A DNA stretch of 64,000 bases from CAWBRT01 sp963819175 (GTDB lineage: Bacteria > Acidobacteriota > Terriglobia > Terriglobales > Acidobacteriaceae), in assembly GCA_963819175.1 (NCBI GenBank), contig CAWFVJ010000025.1, positions 62,001 to 126,000 of the forward strand. The letters run 5' to 3'. The notes below the pieces were generated by a model that was given only the letters and a program-made list of their open reading frames with translations, was not told the origin of the DNA and searched no databases. The stretch's first letter is position 1; the number at the start of each line of letters is the position of its first letter. Of this stretch, positions 1-9,124 are shown one piece after another. The position numbers were made by a program, and so were the translations under genes.

Positions 1-48
1 CCCACGGTTGGGCGCATGACTGAATACAGTACGCCCGGGAGGGAGTTT

Positions 49-945
49 ATGAACGAACTCTCGATTTCCGCAGTGCGTTCGCAACTGGCGGCGCTGGACG
101 CCATCCCTTGCGTTCCGGCGATTCTGATTCCCGTGCTTCGCCAACTCTCCGAACCGCCGGAAAACAGCGATCTTCAACGCGTGCTTGAACTCGTGGCGCG
201 CGATCGGTTGCTCGCCGCACAAACCTTGCGAATGGCTAATTCGCCTCTATTTGGTCACAGTGTACAGATCGACTCCGTACCCGCCGCCGCGCTGACGTTG
301 GGCCTGGAGCGCATGCGCGCCATTGCCACCACCTGCTGCGTATTGCGTCTGGCGCCGAGCCAGGCAGAGCGCTTCGACCCGCGCGTTTTCTGGGGACACT
401 CACTGGGCTGCGCTCTAATCGCGCGCCAACTGGCTCGCCGCGTGTACTACGCCGATCCCGAGAAAGCCTATCTGGCAGGGCTGTTGCACGATATCGGATT
501 CATCGTCAACATGATGTTTTTTCCCGAGCAGTTCCGGCAGACCTTGCAGAGGGCAACCAGGGAGAAGGTTGCGCTCGGCGCGCTGGAACAGAAGATCTTC
601 GGCTTCGACCACTGCAGCGTGGGAGAGCTGCTGGCAGCGCGATGGTTGTTGGGCGATGATTTGCAGGAGGTCATCCGCCGCCATCACGAGTCCGGCCAGG
701 CGCTCCGCGATCGTGCGCTCGTCGGCATTGTCGCCATCAGCGACTTGCTCTGCAGAACCTCCGGACTCGGTTACGGATACGACGAACCGCTTCACCTTGA
801 TTTGAAAGCCGATCCCTTCGTTAAGATGGTTGCCGGCGAATTGCCCAGCTTCAGAGAGCTGGAATGGGCGGGTTTCCTGACCGATGTACAAGCCTGCGCC
901 AGTCAGGTCCAGAAACTCGTTTCGGTCTTATACCGGACACACTAG
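49..945 (+). CDS. HDOD domain signalling protein
   Basis: A protein of about 298 residues matching the HDOD family, a metal-free or degenerate HD-type domain found in bacterial signalling proteins. The N-terminal half has the expected helical pattern (VPAILIPVLRQLSE, later LAAQTLRMANSPLFG), and an HD-like LLHDIGF motif lies near residue 150. I chose the ATG at 49 because GGGAGG lies just upstream; an in-frame ATG at 16 lacks one. The TAG stop at 943-945 lies inside the left terminal repeat of a MITE-like element, so the last residues may have been set by that insertion. It has no operon partner: the next gene is on the other strand. HDOD proteins usually act in signal transduction; the partner is unknown. 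Confidence 0.88.
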   Translation: MNELSISAVRSQLAALDAIPCVPAILIPVLRQLSEPPENSDLQRVLELVARDRLLAAQTLRMANSPLFGHSVQIDSVPAAALTLGLERMRAIATTCCVLRLAPSQAERFDPRVFWGHSLGCALIARQLARRVYYADPEKAYLAGLLHDIGFIVNMMFFPEQFRQTLQRATREKVALGALEQKIFGFDHCSVGELLAARWLLGDDLQEVIRRHHESGQALRDRALVGIVAISDLLCRTSGLGYGYDEPLHLDLKADPFVKMVAGELPSFRELEWAGFLTDVQACASQVQKLVSVLYRTH

Positions 946-1160
946 TGTAGTGTTCCGGAAATACCTGCCATAACTAACTTCTCCCGGAGTGTCATGTTGA
1001 GCGTAGCGAAACATCCCATGAAAACTGCCCCAACCCGCGCCGCTCTGAGCCTTTTGTGAAGTCCTTCGGCTGCGTCTCAGCTCCGCGCCGTGCGGGGATT
1101 CTTCGCTGCGGCTCAGAATGACATCTCTCTTAAATTACTCGATGTGTGACGCACCACTAG
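942..1160. mobile_element. MITE-like palindromic element, copy 1
   Basis: The left end reads CTAGTGTAGTG (942-952) and the right end TGACGCACCACTAG (1147-1160), which are imperfect inverted terminal repeats. Inside is a large imperfect palindrome starting TCATGTTGAGCGTAGCG and ending GGCTCAGAATGACAT. It encodes no protein. The same termini and body occur at 34713-34960, and the body with the right end at about 18429-18638. Confidence 0.6.
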
Positions 1161-1206
1161 AGGCTCGCTGCCCCCCGAGCACCGCCCATGTCGCTGCCTT
1201 CGCAGA

Positions 1207-2064
1207 CTAGCGCCGCAGCTCGGTGCCGAGCGCGGTGTCAAGCTGCGAGCCGCCCAGCTCGTCGATCAGCGGCGATTGGATGACCTGCCGAACCTTGCCG
1301 ACCAATGCTTCCGCCGAAAACGGTTTCGCGAGATACGCCATCCCGGTATCGCCGAATTCGCGCCCGATCATCTCCCGGTCCGTGTAGCCCGACATCAAGA
1401 TCACCTTGAGGCGGGGATCGCTTTCGCTGAGCTTTTCCGCCAACTCCGCGCCGCTTTCGCCCGCCAGGCCCAGGTCGGTCAGCAGCACCCCTATGCTGCC
1501 GCGATTCAGCGTGAAAATGTCCTCGGCAGTCTTTGCATCCTTGGCGGCCAACACCCGGTAGCCGCAACCCTCAAGCACCTGCGCCGTGACATCGCGCACA
1601 AAATCCTCGTCTTCCACCAGCAGTATCGTCTCGCCTCTGTCCGGAGCTGTAAACCCCATGATTGCTTTCCATGCCGACCGGGAACAGCATCTCGTAACGC
1701 ATCCAGCGCCCGGCAGCGGCCCGCAATTGCAGCACGCAACCACTGCCGCGGAGCCGCGCCGAAAGCTCCCGCACGGTTTTCGTCTTTGGCTCCGGCACGG
1801 TGATTTGCCTGTTGTAGACTTCAATACCAAGGCTAACGCGAGGCCTTTCCGCTTCCTCCTGCCTGTCTGCTCGGTCCAAATCAGGATGCCATCGACTTGG
1901 CCGTAAGCACAGATCTCCTCAACCAGGGCTTCCAGAAGGTCATTACCCACGCCCACTCGAACTCCGGCTTGCTCAATAGCGGGGCTCAGATCCGTGGTGA
2001 TCGGTTGCGAATACGCGGCGGCAAGAAGTGATTCAAGTCTTACGGCAAGCTGATTAAGGTCCAT
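1207..2064 (-). CDS. Response regulator with HATPase-like N-terminal remnant
   Basis: The C-terminal ~125 residues are a receiver domain: acidic pocket ILLVEDED, phospho-acceptor Asp in LLTDLGL, conserved Thr/Ser in ILMSGYTD and Lys in YLAKPFS. The N-terminal ~150 residues resemble the end of a histidine-kinase ATPase domain (GSGCVLQLRAAAG followed by a MLFPV end), but the usual H-box and N-box are not visible. The reading frame shifts twice between about 1630 and 1850 and returns to the original frame, consistent with base-calling errors. Kinases ending in a receiver are common; this looks like a shortened version. The promoter and target are unknown. Confidence 0.65.
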   Translation of the reverse strand: MDLNQLAVRLESLLAAAYSQPITTDLSPAIEQAGVRVGVGNDLLEALVEEICAYGQVDGILIWTEQTGRRKRKGLALALVLKSTTGKSPCRSQRRKPCGSFRRGSAAVVACCNCGPLPGAGCVTRCCSRSAWKAIMGFTAPDRGETILLVEDEDFVRDVTAQVLEGCGYRVLAAKDAKTAEDIFTLNRGSIGVLLTDLGLAGESGAELAEKLSESDPRLKVILMSGYTDREMIGREFGDTGMAYLAKPFSAEALVGKVRQVIQSPLIDELGGSQLDTALGTELRR

Positions 2065-2305
2065 GTGGTTGATCGCAGATCCCTTTCGAATATCTCTAAA
2101 GCAACCTGCGTTCCACTGCCTTTGTTGTCGGGTGGCAAATCTAAAATAATTGCTCAGCGCGCGGAATCAAGTACTTGTGGTTCCGCAATGGATCGCGCGC
2201 GTCACTGCGGACGAGCATCGCGTCAGCGTAGTTCCAAATGTGAACTGCATTTCGGGAAAAGTGGTTCGAAATGGGAAGCGCCGCCTCGGCCAGATGCGTG
2301 GAAGA
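2065..2305. other. Intergenic region, no gene seen
   Basis: About 240 bases between the receiver protein's start and the stop of the GDH-like gene. Short open frames exist on both strands but none has a ribosome site or recognisable protein. Confidence 0.5.
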
Positions 2306-3554
2306 CTACATCGCCGCACGCCTGATCTGGTTCGCTCGGCGTTCAATGGCGAGTGAAAGCACGGCGCGCGACAAATCGGTTTTCCAGATTGCGGCCGAGC
2401 GGCGGATTTCCGGCATCAGCTTTCTGGCGGTTCGCCGCAGCAAGGCGCAAAGGCGCGACTCGGCAAGCGGCACCAGACCAGAGTCGGCAGCCGACAACAG
2501 CACTAATCCGCTGCGAACCAGCACCTCGGGAATCACTGCAACCCCTCTGGCGGCCAACTCCGCTTTCGCCGCGTGCGAAACGGAATCGGGAACGCACTCC
2601 ACAATCAGCTTTGCCTGCACCTGGCCGGTATTGGCCACCGTGATCTGCATGGGCGCTTGCAGCACGAGCACATCGCATGCGCATTTCGACAAGTCCGCAC
2701 TGTAGGCGTGTTCAGCTCCAGGGTAACCGAACAACATCTGTTCACGTTGGATGTGACTTTCCAGTTGCGCAACGTCCACCCCGGCGTCGTTAAAAATCGC
2801 TCCGCTGGCGTCCGACATCATAATTATCCTGACGCCGGTGTTGCCGGACAAGGCCGATACTCCGCGTCCTGAAACGGCGCGTGCAATCGCCAACCCAAGG
2901 CCGGCGCAGCCTTGAATCGCGTAAGTCCGTAGTCCCGGCAACCCCGTAGCGGTGATCAATTCGTTGATCCAGCGTGCCAGCAGCGTCCACTGCGATTCCG
3001 CCTGGCGAACTGCCCCGAACCCCTTTCCCGCGCCTTCCAAGTCATGGCCGAGCCAGCCATGAATCGCCCGGTTGCCGCCGTACACCCTAGAAAAACCGAA
3101 GAGACTCGGCAGTGTCGCTCGCAGCCGCTGGCAATAGCCCCGAAACAATCGGCGCATCTCGCTGCTCCGAGTATTGCGAAAGATCGCAGATGATTCCAGC
3201 TGCGCCGCCGCGCAGCTCAAGTCCCAGCAGGGCACAGCTCAAGTCGTTGGCAAAAGCCGAAGCGCGGACTTGGTTAAGAAATACGCCCGGTCCGATGGCA
3301 AGTTCCGTGATGCAACCGGAGGAATGCGAGTACAGGCATTGCAGTGCGCTGATGTTAGCTGCCGCGCCGTCGCAGCGCGACGCGGGCAGGTGGATGGTGA
3401 GTTCCAACTCCGCGTGCCGCATTTGCTCCAGGATTGTGTCTTCCACGTCGAGCGCCCGTGCGATGCGTTCCAGTTCCACCATCTGCGACAGGTGAGGATC
3501 GAATCCCTGCTCCGCATCCTGATCGATTTGTGGCAGAAGCGTTCCCTGATTCAT
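2306..3554 (-). CDS. Glutamate dehydrogenase-like protein lacking catalytic residues
   Basis: With one frame slip near 3150-3200 repaired, the product is about 415 residues and follows the Glu/Leu/Phe/Val dehydrogenase fold. It has an N-terminal substrate-domain segment (ELTIHLPASRCDG onward), a Rossmann motif IQGCAGLGLAIARAV, and SDASGAIFNDAGVDV matching the family's SDSxGxIxNxxGLD. Catalytic positions are altered: the GGAKGG lysine motif reads GGAAGI, the PAKGG lysine segment is not preserved, and the APD aspartate region reads FSRV. NAD(P) binding may be kept while deamination looks lost. It lies downstream of the NrfD gene on the same strand, separated by a strong hairpin, so a link to the redox module is possible but unproven. 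I infer a regulatory or scaffold role, or a different substrate. Confidence 0.7.
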
Positions 3555-3603
3555 CGCATCCTCTTCGCTGGCCGGTCAGCCGCTTTGCAACAGGCTGCGC
3601 GAA

Positions 3604-3639
3604 GTCCCCGGCAAGTGGCTTTCTACACTTGCCGGGGAC
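3604..3639. terminator. Perfect 14-bp hairpin after nrfD-like gene
   Basis: GTCCCCGGCAAGTG at 3604-3617 pairs perfectly with 3626-3639 across an 8-base loop. It lies between the NrfD-like gene's stop (3678) and the GDH-like gene's start (3554) on the minus strand. There is no long T-run, so it could be a terminator, an mRNA-stabilising structure or a processing site. Confidence 0.5.
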
Positions 3640-3677
3640 CCCTCGAACCGGTCCAACAATTGCGATTCAGCGTTAGC

Positions 3678-4854
3678 CTATGCTTCGGCCGGAGCAGCCA
3701 CCCACTTGACCTTAGGCGGCGGCTCGCGCTTAGGCACGATATCGAGATAAATGATCGCCCAACGGAAGGCGCATACGCCCGCGGTCAACACCGCAATGGT
3801 CAAGGCGAACTCGGGCCACTTCGGCACGTAATTCGCTCCGGTCATCGCGTCGACCGCTGTAATGGAGACGTTCAGGCGGTTGGTCATGAAGCCCATGACC
3901 ACGATCGCGCAGGTCCAGTACAGCAACTGCGGATTGTTGCGCACCTTCGACTGGCTCAGCAACGCCAATGGCAGCACCACCAGCAGCAGGATCTCAAGCC
4001 AGAAGTAGAGCGTCTCCACCCGATGTGCGAACAGATACGGCAACGCTCCGTTCCTCACCAGGTCGAGTGCGCGGAATACCCCGTAGACGCCCAGCAGCAG
4101 TGCCATCACCCGGCCGAACTCCTCCAGGATGGCGAACTCGACCTTCGCGTTCAACGATCGCACGCAAAGATAAAGCGCAATGATCAGCATCGCAATCCCG
4201 GCGGGTATTGCCGACAGATAGAACATCGTCGTCAGGTAAGGGCTGTACCACAGCGGATAGACCCTGCCCTTGGCGATCAAGAACAACGCGCCAAGATAAG
4301 ACTGGTGCATCGAGGAGAGCAACGTGCCGGCCATGACCAGTGCAATCGTAATCCGGTGATGCCAGTGCAGGTAGAACTCGCGCAGCCGGGGGAACGGCAG
4401 TTTCTCCATCAGCGATGGCGAGAACTCCAGCGCCAGCACGCTCGTATAGCACATCACGCAGAGCGAAACGTCGAACAGCACAGAGTGCGGGATTCCAGTA
4501 CACGATCGGATGCCAGATGCGCCAGGGCAAGCCGAGTTCATAGAGCATGCCGATGCACACCGTCGAATAGCCAAGGAATGAGAGCAGCACAGAGGTCTTC
4601 AGCACCGGGCGATAGCGCTCCAACCCGAGCAGATACACCGCTGCGGCGATCGCAAAACCACCGGCGGACAATCCGACTCCGCACAGTGTGCCGAACCCAC
4701 CCACAGCCCCCAGGGCTGCGCGTCGGTCAGGTTGGTGGCTCGCCTGCCATCCCCTGAAGAAGCGCAGATAGGTGGCATAAATGCCGACGATGAAGATGAC
4801 GGCCACAACAGTGCGCCAGAATGTTAGCTTGGGAACATTGCCATTGCCTGACAT
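3678..4854 (-). CDS. NrfD/HybB-family membrane quinone-interacting subunit
   Basis: An integral membrane protein of about 390 residues with around ten hydrophobic segments, matching the NrfD/PsrC/HybB family that exchanges electrons with quinones next to an iron-sulfur partner. Recognisable stretches are GFGTLCGVGLSAGGFA near the N-terminus and MAGTLLSSMHQSYLGALFL, a family hallmark in mid-protein. The ATG at 4854 lies two bases past the ferredoxin gene's stop, so the pair is translationally coupled. Three frame slips occur (about 4480-4500, 4660-4690 and 4730-4745), each explained by an extra base. No catalytic molybdopterin or NiFe subunit is nearby, so the electron donor or acceptor is not obvious. 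Confidence 0.82.
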
Positions 4855-4856
4855 GA

Positions 4857-5625
4857 CTACTTTTGCCCTTTCCCCGAGTCGTGCTGCTCCTTCTCGGCTT
4901 CTGCCAGCGCCACCAGCTTGCGGCGTTGCGTAATCCAGTACAGTGCGGAGAGCATCGACCCGCCCACCAGCACCACCATCGGACTCTCGCTCAATGCCGC
5001 CGCCGAAAGCGTTGGCAAAGGCTGGTTTCCAATGGGTGGTTTCACAAATCCGAGTTTTTCAAACGGCACATCGGTCACGTAAAGCACTGACGTTCCGCCG
5101 AACTCTTCCGCTCCGTAAATCCGCGGCACGTAACTGGAGTCGCTGCGAATCCGGCTCCACGCCTCGTTCAGCAAGGCGTCGCGATTGCCGAACACGCTCG
5201 CCTCAGCCGGACACGCTTCCACGCACGCCGGCTTGCCGCCGGTGCTGATGCGGGCAAAGCACATGTCGCACTTCGTCACCAGGGGCGCCAACTTCGACCA
5301 TTGATACTTCGGGACTCCCTGCGGACACGCAATCATGCAGTACCGGCAGCCCATGCATTTCTTGTTGTCGTAGGTTACCGGCCCGAGTGCCGTCTTCTTC
5401 AGTGCGCCTACCAGGCACGCCGACGCGCATGCCGGTTCTTCGCAATGCAGGCACATGCGGCGGACAAACTTTTCGTCTTTCTGATCAACGAAGGTGATAG
5501 GCCACGTCCGACAGGTGTGCCGGGTGGTCCTTGGGGAACTGATGAATTTCCTGGCAAGCCTGTTCGCAGGCTTGGCATCCGACGCAGCGCTTGATATCGA
5601 CGAGTATTGCCTTTGTGTTTCCCAT
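4857..5625 (-). CDS. HybA-like 4Fe-4S ferredoxin subunit
   Basis: About 255 residues with four cysteine clusters in the HybA/NrfC/DsrO order: CVGCQACEQAC near the N-terminus, CLHCEEPACASAC, CMGCRYCMIAC, and CDMCFARISTGGKPACVEAC. It should carry four [4Fe-4S] clusters and pass electrons to the NrfD-like partner. A hydrophobic segment near the C-terminus (GGSMLSALYWI) suggests a membrane anchor, as in HybA. The ATG at 5625 follows a GGAGGA ribosome site. One extra base near 5495 splits the frame after the first cysteine cluster. No Tat signal is visible, unlike classical HybA, so the side of the membrane is uncertain. Confidence 0.87.
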
Positions 5626-5653
5626 AAATCCTCCTCCCTGTGTTCGGCCCGCG

Positions 5654-6325
5654 CTACGTTAGAAAGAACTCATGAACAATCTTGCGCTGAGAACCGGAAT
5701 CCAACTGCGACATCATGCCCGAGACCGGCACGCCGCCGTCTTGTGCCAGGGCCGGCGCCATCTGTGTCGCCATCGCGGTAAGGCGGGAAATGCTGTTCTG
5801 CATCCAGGGCGCCACCAGCGGACCCTGCACCAGGTTCTTCAGGTTGGTGGCAACCTCGGGAGACTTCACTACGCAGATCCATCCATTCTGGTATGGGTCC
5901 TTGACTGCCATGCCCGGGTCTTTGAGCACCTCATGATTGACCGAGCTGATGACCCCTTCGATCGGCGACAACATGTCGAAGACCAAGTCGCCGCGCTTGA
6001 TCGTCACGATCTTCTGCCCCTGGCGAACCCACCGATTCAACCCGGCGACCTCAATGCCGTCGATTTTGCCGAGCACCTTGCCGGTAAATGCGTCGATGCC
6101 GACACGGGCGTTCTGCCGGCCTTCATCGAGCACCCAGGTGTGGCCGGGATGGAAGCAGTAGCCTTTCGGAATTTCAAAACCCAACTCCGAATTCATCTTC
6201 GGAGCCGCCGTGCGGGCCCATAGGTCAGGACGCGGCTGTGCAGCCGGCCGCGGCTCCGGGCGCCGCATAAAGTAAGTAATCGAAATCACCAGCAAAAACG
6301 TTAAAAGTACGAATAGGATTGACAT
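5654..6325 (-). CDS. Membrane-anchored GcvH-like protein without the lipoyl lysine
   Basis: A 223-residue protein with an N-terminal membrane helix (residues 2-20) and a GcvH-type hybrid barrel (about residues 56-165). It aligns closely with glycine cleavage H protein: FHPGHTWV for the HEW region, VGIDAFTGKVLGKIDGI for VGITxxAQxxLGDxVxV, and NGWICVV for GGWIxKI. The lipoylation site ESVKAASDxYAP aligns to KRGDLVFDMLSP, so the modified lysine is Asp113. It therefore cannot be lipoylated at the normal place. I chose the ATG at 6325 (GGGAGG 7 bases upstream) over an upstream one. It is the first gene of a three-gene leftward block with the FeS and NrfD subunits, 28 bases from the former. It is probably a structural or adaptor subunit. 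Confidence 0.85.
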   Translation of the reverse strand: MSILFVLLTFLLVISITYFMRRPEPRPAAQPRPDLWARTAAPKMNSELGFEIPKGYCFHPGHTWVLDEGRQNARVGIDAFTGKVLGKIDGIEVAGLNRWVRQGQKIVTIKRGDLVFDMLSPIEGVISSVNHEVLKDPGMAVKDPYQNGWICVVKSPEVATNLKNLVQGPLVAPWMQNSISRLTAMATQMAPALAQDGGVPVSGMMSQLDSGSQRKIVHEFFLT

Positions 6326-6398
6326 AATTACCTCCCGGCCCGCTCTCCGGTCACTCCGCGTTCCTGTGTTTGAGCGGTCAGCCGTCACCTATTGCATG

Positions 6399-6414
6399 TG
6401 CAATTGGAGTGGCA
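6399..6414 (-). promoter_or_regulatory. Sigma-54-like -24/-12 promoter
   Basis: On the minus strand the site reads TGCCAC-TCCAA-TTGCA, differing from TGGCAC-N5-TTGCA only at one base of the -24 GG pair, with correct -24/-12 spacing. It lies about 75 bases upstream of the GcvH-like start and downstream of a gene encoding a sigma-54 activator. Confidence 0.55.
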
Positions 6415-6485
6415 AACGTGAGTTGATCTTTTGGTTGCTGAAAGGAAGGAACTTACCTCGGGCAGATGCAATTCTCAAACGCCAA

Positions 6486-6531
6486 AACCACTGCGTTTTG
6501 CTAATAACCACTGCGTTTTGCAGCACTGCAA
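6486..6531. promoter_or_regulatory. Candidate enhancer sites for the sigma-54 activator
   Basis: AACCACTGCGTTTTGC occurs at 6486-6501 and 6506-6521, an exact 20-bp period that puts both copies on the same DNA face. A perfect inverted repeat TTGCAG-CA-CTGCAA (6518-6531) overlaps the second copy. The group lies about 70-130 bases upstream of the sigma-54-like promoter, where such activators normally bind. Confidence 0.5.
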
Positions 6532-6636
6532 AGTTCGCGGACGAACGCGCCGCAATGCGGCCATCTGCGTTTGCGATGGGAGTCAGAAAGGTGAATCCGC
6601 GTGACGGGCGTCACGCGCGGCGATGAAGCTCCGCCG

Positions 6637-8017
6637 CTACTCGCCGTCTTCTTTCTTCAGTTTGCGCAGCAGCGATGTGGAGTGAATGCCGAGGATGCGC
6701 GCCGTCTGTGCCTTGTTGTTGCCGGTGGCGGCAAGTACCTCGTGAATGTACCGTTGCTCGAGTTCGCGCAGAGCTCACGAACTTCCCCTCGGGGCCGGCC
6801 GCGGCGTTTGCCGTGGGATGATTGGCCGCAATTTGGGACTGGTAGTCCCGAATCTCTTCCGGCAGGCTGATGGCGTCGATTTCGCCCTCGGGCGCAAGGA
6901 TCATGGTGCGCTCGATGACGTTCTTCAACTCGCGGATGTTGCCCGGCCAGGGATATTGCGTCAGCAACTCGGCGGCGGCCGGCGTATAGCCGGCGAAGTT
7001 CTTCTTGAGCTCCGTGTTGTACTTCTTCATCATCTCCAGCGCCAGCGGGACGATATCCTCCCGGCGGTCGCGCAGCGCGGGAATGAACAGCGGCATCACG
7101 TTCAGGCGGTAGAACAGGTCCTCGCGGAACTCGCCTCGCGCCACCGCCTCCTTCAGCACTTTGTTGGTCGCGGAAATCATGCGGACGTCGACGTTGATTG
7201 GCTTTGTTCCGCCGAGACGAAGGAAGCTGCTCTGTTCCAGCACCCGCAGCAGCTTCGCTTGCACGGTGAACGACATGTTCCCGATTTCGTCGAGAAACAA
7301 TGTCCCGCCGTTCGCTTTTTCCAGCAGCCCTTCCTTGCGGCGCCGGGCGTCGGTAAAGGCGCCCTGTTCGTAGCCGAACAGTTCGCTCTCCAGCAGCGTG
7401 TCGGGCAGGGCGGCGCAGTTGAGTTCCACCAGCGGGTCCTGCGCGCGCGGGCTGGCGTAGTGGATCGCCTTGGCCAGCACTTCTTTTCCCGTCCCGCTCT
7501 CGCCCTGGATCAGAACGGTAGTACGGTCGCTTTCGGCGGCCTTGCGGGCCATCTCCAGCATCTCCCGATAGGCGGGGTTCCGGGTGACAACTTTTCCGAA
7601 GTCGTAGCGGCCCTGTTCGGTCTGCACCGAATCGCGCACGCGCACGTGCAGCGTCAGCATCTCGCTGGCGCGGCGGACGGTGTTCAGCATGTCGGCAATG
7701 TGAAATGGCTTGATCAGGTAGTCGTAAGCGCCCAGCTTCATCGACTCCACGGCGCGATCCACCATGTGGTAAGCGCTCATCATCAGCACTACCGCCGCGC
7801 TGTTTCGCTTCTTGATTTGCCGCAGCACCTCGATCCCGTCGATGCCGGGCAGCACCACGTCCACCAACGCCAACTCCGTCGCCTCTTCCTGGAAGAGCTT
7901 CAGACCTTCTTCGCCCGACATTGCCACGCGGACTTCATAGCCTTCCGCTTGCAGCGCCCGGCCAATGGTGCGCAGGGTAAGTGCTTCATCGTCGATGACC
8001 AGGATCGAGTAAGCCAT
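6637..8017 (-). CDS. NtrC-family sigma-54 response regulator
   Basis: About 459 residues in three parts: a receiver (phospho-acceptor Asp in ALVDVVLPGIDG), an AAA+ domain, and a C-terminal Fis-type helix-turn-helix. The AAA+ domain has Walker A GESGTGKE, the sigma-54 contact loop GAFTDA and Walker B GGTLFLDEIGN. An extra base near 6768 shifts the frame before the C-terminus. Repaired, it reads TGNNKAQTARILGIHS and then LLRKLKKEDGE, with a TAG at 6637. It should activate sigma-54 promoters when phosphorylated. The histidine kinase gene lies just upstream on the same strand, and the GcvH-FeS-NrfD block with a sigma-54-like promoter just downstream, so control of that block is a reasonable inference. 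Confidence 0.92.
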
Positions 8018-8075
8018 AAATTCTTTCTCTCTGTGCTCTCACCCCGGCGTTGGGAATGATCCCTCGTCGCGGGGT

Positions 8076-8101
8076 CCCCAACGAGGCTCGGCTCGTTGGG
8101 G
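8076..8101. repeat. Variable-stem hairpin, copy in the kinase-regulator gap
   Basis: CCCCAACGAG (8076-8085) pairs perfectly with CTCGTTGGGG (8092-8101) around GCTCGG. It is flanked by GGGT on the left and TGATC on the right. It belongs to the dispersed hairpin family and fills most of the 90-base gap between kinase and regulator genes. Confidence 0.7.
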
Positions 8102-8107
8102 TGATCG

Positions 8108-9124
8108 TCAGATGATGACTTCTTCGCTCTCCATTAATGCGCCCTGCTGGCGAATCGGAAGCGTGAGCCGAACCGTCGTGCCGCGTCCCGGCAGGCTCTC
8201 GATGCGCATGTCGCCGCCGTGGCTGTGCACGTAAGCCTGGCTGATGCTCAGCCCCAAGCCCGTTCCCTTGCCGCGCTTGGTGGTGAAGAACGGCTCGAAG
8301 ACGTGCGGCAGAATGTCGGCCGGGATGCCCGCTCCGTTGTCGGCAACGGCGATTTCGACGTTTTCCTCAAACTTGATTTTCGCCGCCGAGATCGTAATCC
8401 TGCCCCCCTCCGGCATCGCCTGCGCCGCATTCAGCAGCAGGTTCATCAGGATTTGCGAGAGCTGGTTGGCATCGGCGCTGATCATCGGAAGATCTTCCGA
8501 AATCTCCGTCGCAACATGGATGTTGCGGAACATCGGCTGATGGTGCAGGAAGTTCAGGGTTTCGGTCACCATCCGCTCGAGGCTGATGCGGCTGATGGTA
8601 AGCGGAGCCGGCCGCGCGTAGTTCAGCAGCCCGCGCACCGCCGATGAAATCCGCTTCGCGCCTTCGATGCACTGCTCGATTTCCGTCCGGCTATCCTCGT
8701 CCCGCGCATCCTTCAGTTCCAGCTCAAGATGCGAGAGCATGCCCAGCAACGGGTTATTGATCTCGTGGGCCGCGCCGAGCGCAAGCTGCGCCAACGAAGC
8801 ATACTTTTCGTATTCGGCAAGCTGTGCCTCGAACTGCATCTTCTGCTTGGCCAGTTCGCGCTCTTCTTCCAGTTTTCTCAGCAACTCCTGCTGCGCCAGG
8901 TCGCGCTCGCGCTCGCGAACCGCCGTGAGATCGCGGGCGCGCTGCAATTCGGCATTCACCCGCGAGAGATCGCGGTTGCGCATCGAGACACCCGTCGCCA
9001 ACAGTGCCAGGACAACGGCGATTCCGAACAGAATGGCCGTCTCGAACTGGACAAAGTCCGGCACCCAATTGGGCCTGGCCCAGCGCACCGACTCCGGAAC
9101 CGCGGCCAGCACCAGGCTTGGCAT
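8108..9124 (-). CDS. Sensor histidine kinase
   Basis: A 338-residue kinase with one membrane helix near residues 28-46, a long coiled coil (about 50-110, rich in Glu, Arg and Gln) and a HisKA/HATPase core. The phosphorylated histidine is His120 in LGAAHEINNPLLG. The N-box is NQLSQILMNLLLNAAQAM, the G1 box VADNGAGIP, and the G2 box GKGTGLGLSISQ. No periplasmic sensor loop is present, so it may sense membrane or cytoplasmic cues through the coiled coil. It lies upstream of the sigma-54 regulator gene in the same direction, separated by a 90-base gap holding one repeat hairpin, and is its likely partner. The frame is uninterrupted. Confidence 0.9.
   Translation of the reverse strand: MPSLVLAAVPESVRWARPNWVPDFVQFETAILFGIAVVLALLATGVSMRNRDLSRVNAELQRARDLTAVRERERDLAQQELLRKLEEERELAKQKMQFEAQLAEYEKYASLAQLALGAAHEINNPLLGMLSHLELELKDARDEDSRTEIEQCIEGAKRISSAVRGLLNYARPAPLTISRISLERMVTETLNFLHHQPMFRNIHVATEISEDLPMISADANQLSQILMNLLLNAAQAMPEGGRITISAAKIKFEENVEIAVADNGAGIPADILPHVFEPFFTTKRGKGTGLGLSISQAYVHSHGGDMRIESLPGRGTTVRLTLPIRQQGALMESEEVII

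Noticed and set aside
2263..2272. GGTTCGAAAT as a tRNA T-loop
   Set aside because: No cloverleaf arms can be formed around it.
6410..6427. Plus-strand TGGCA...TTGA as a second sigma-54 promoter
   Set aside because: The spacing between elements is two bases too long and no rightward gene follows.
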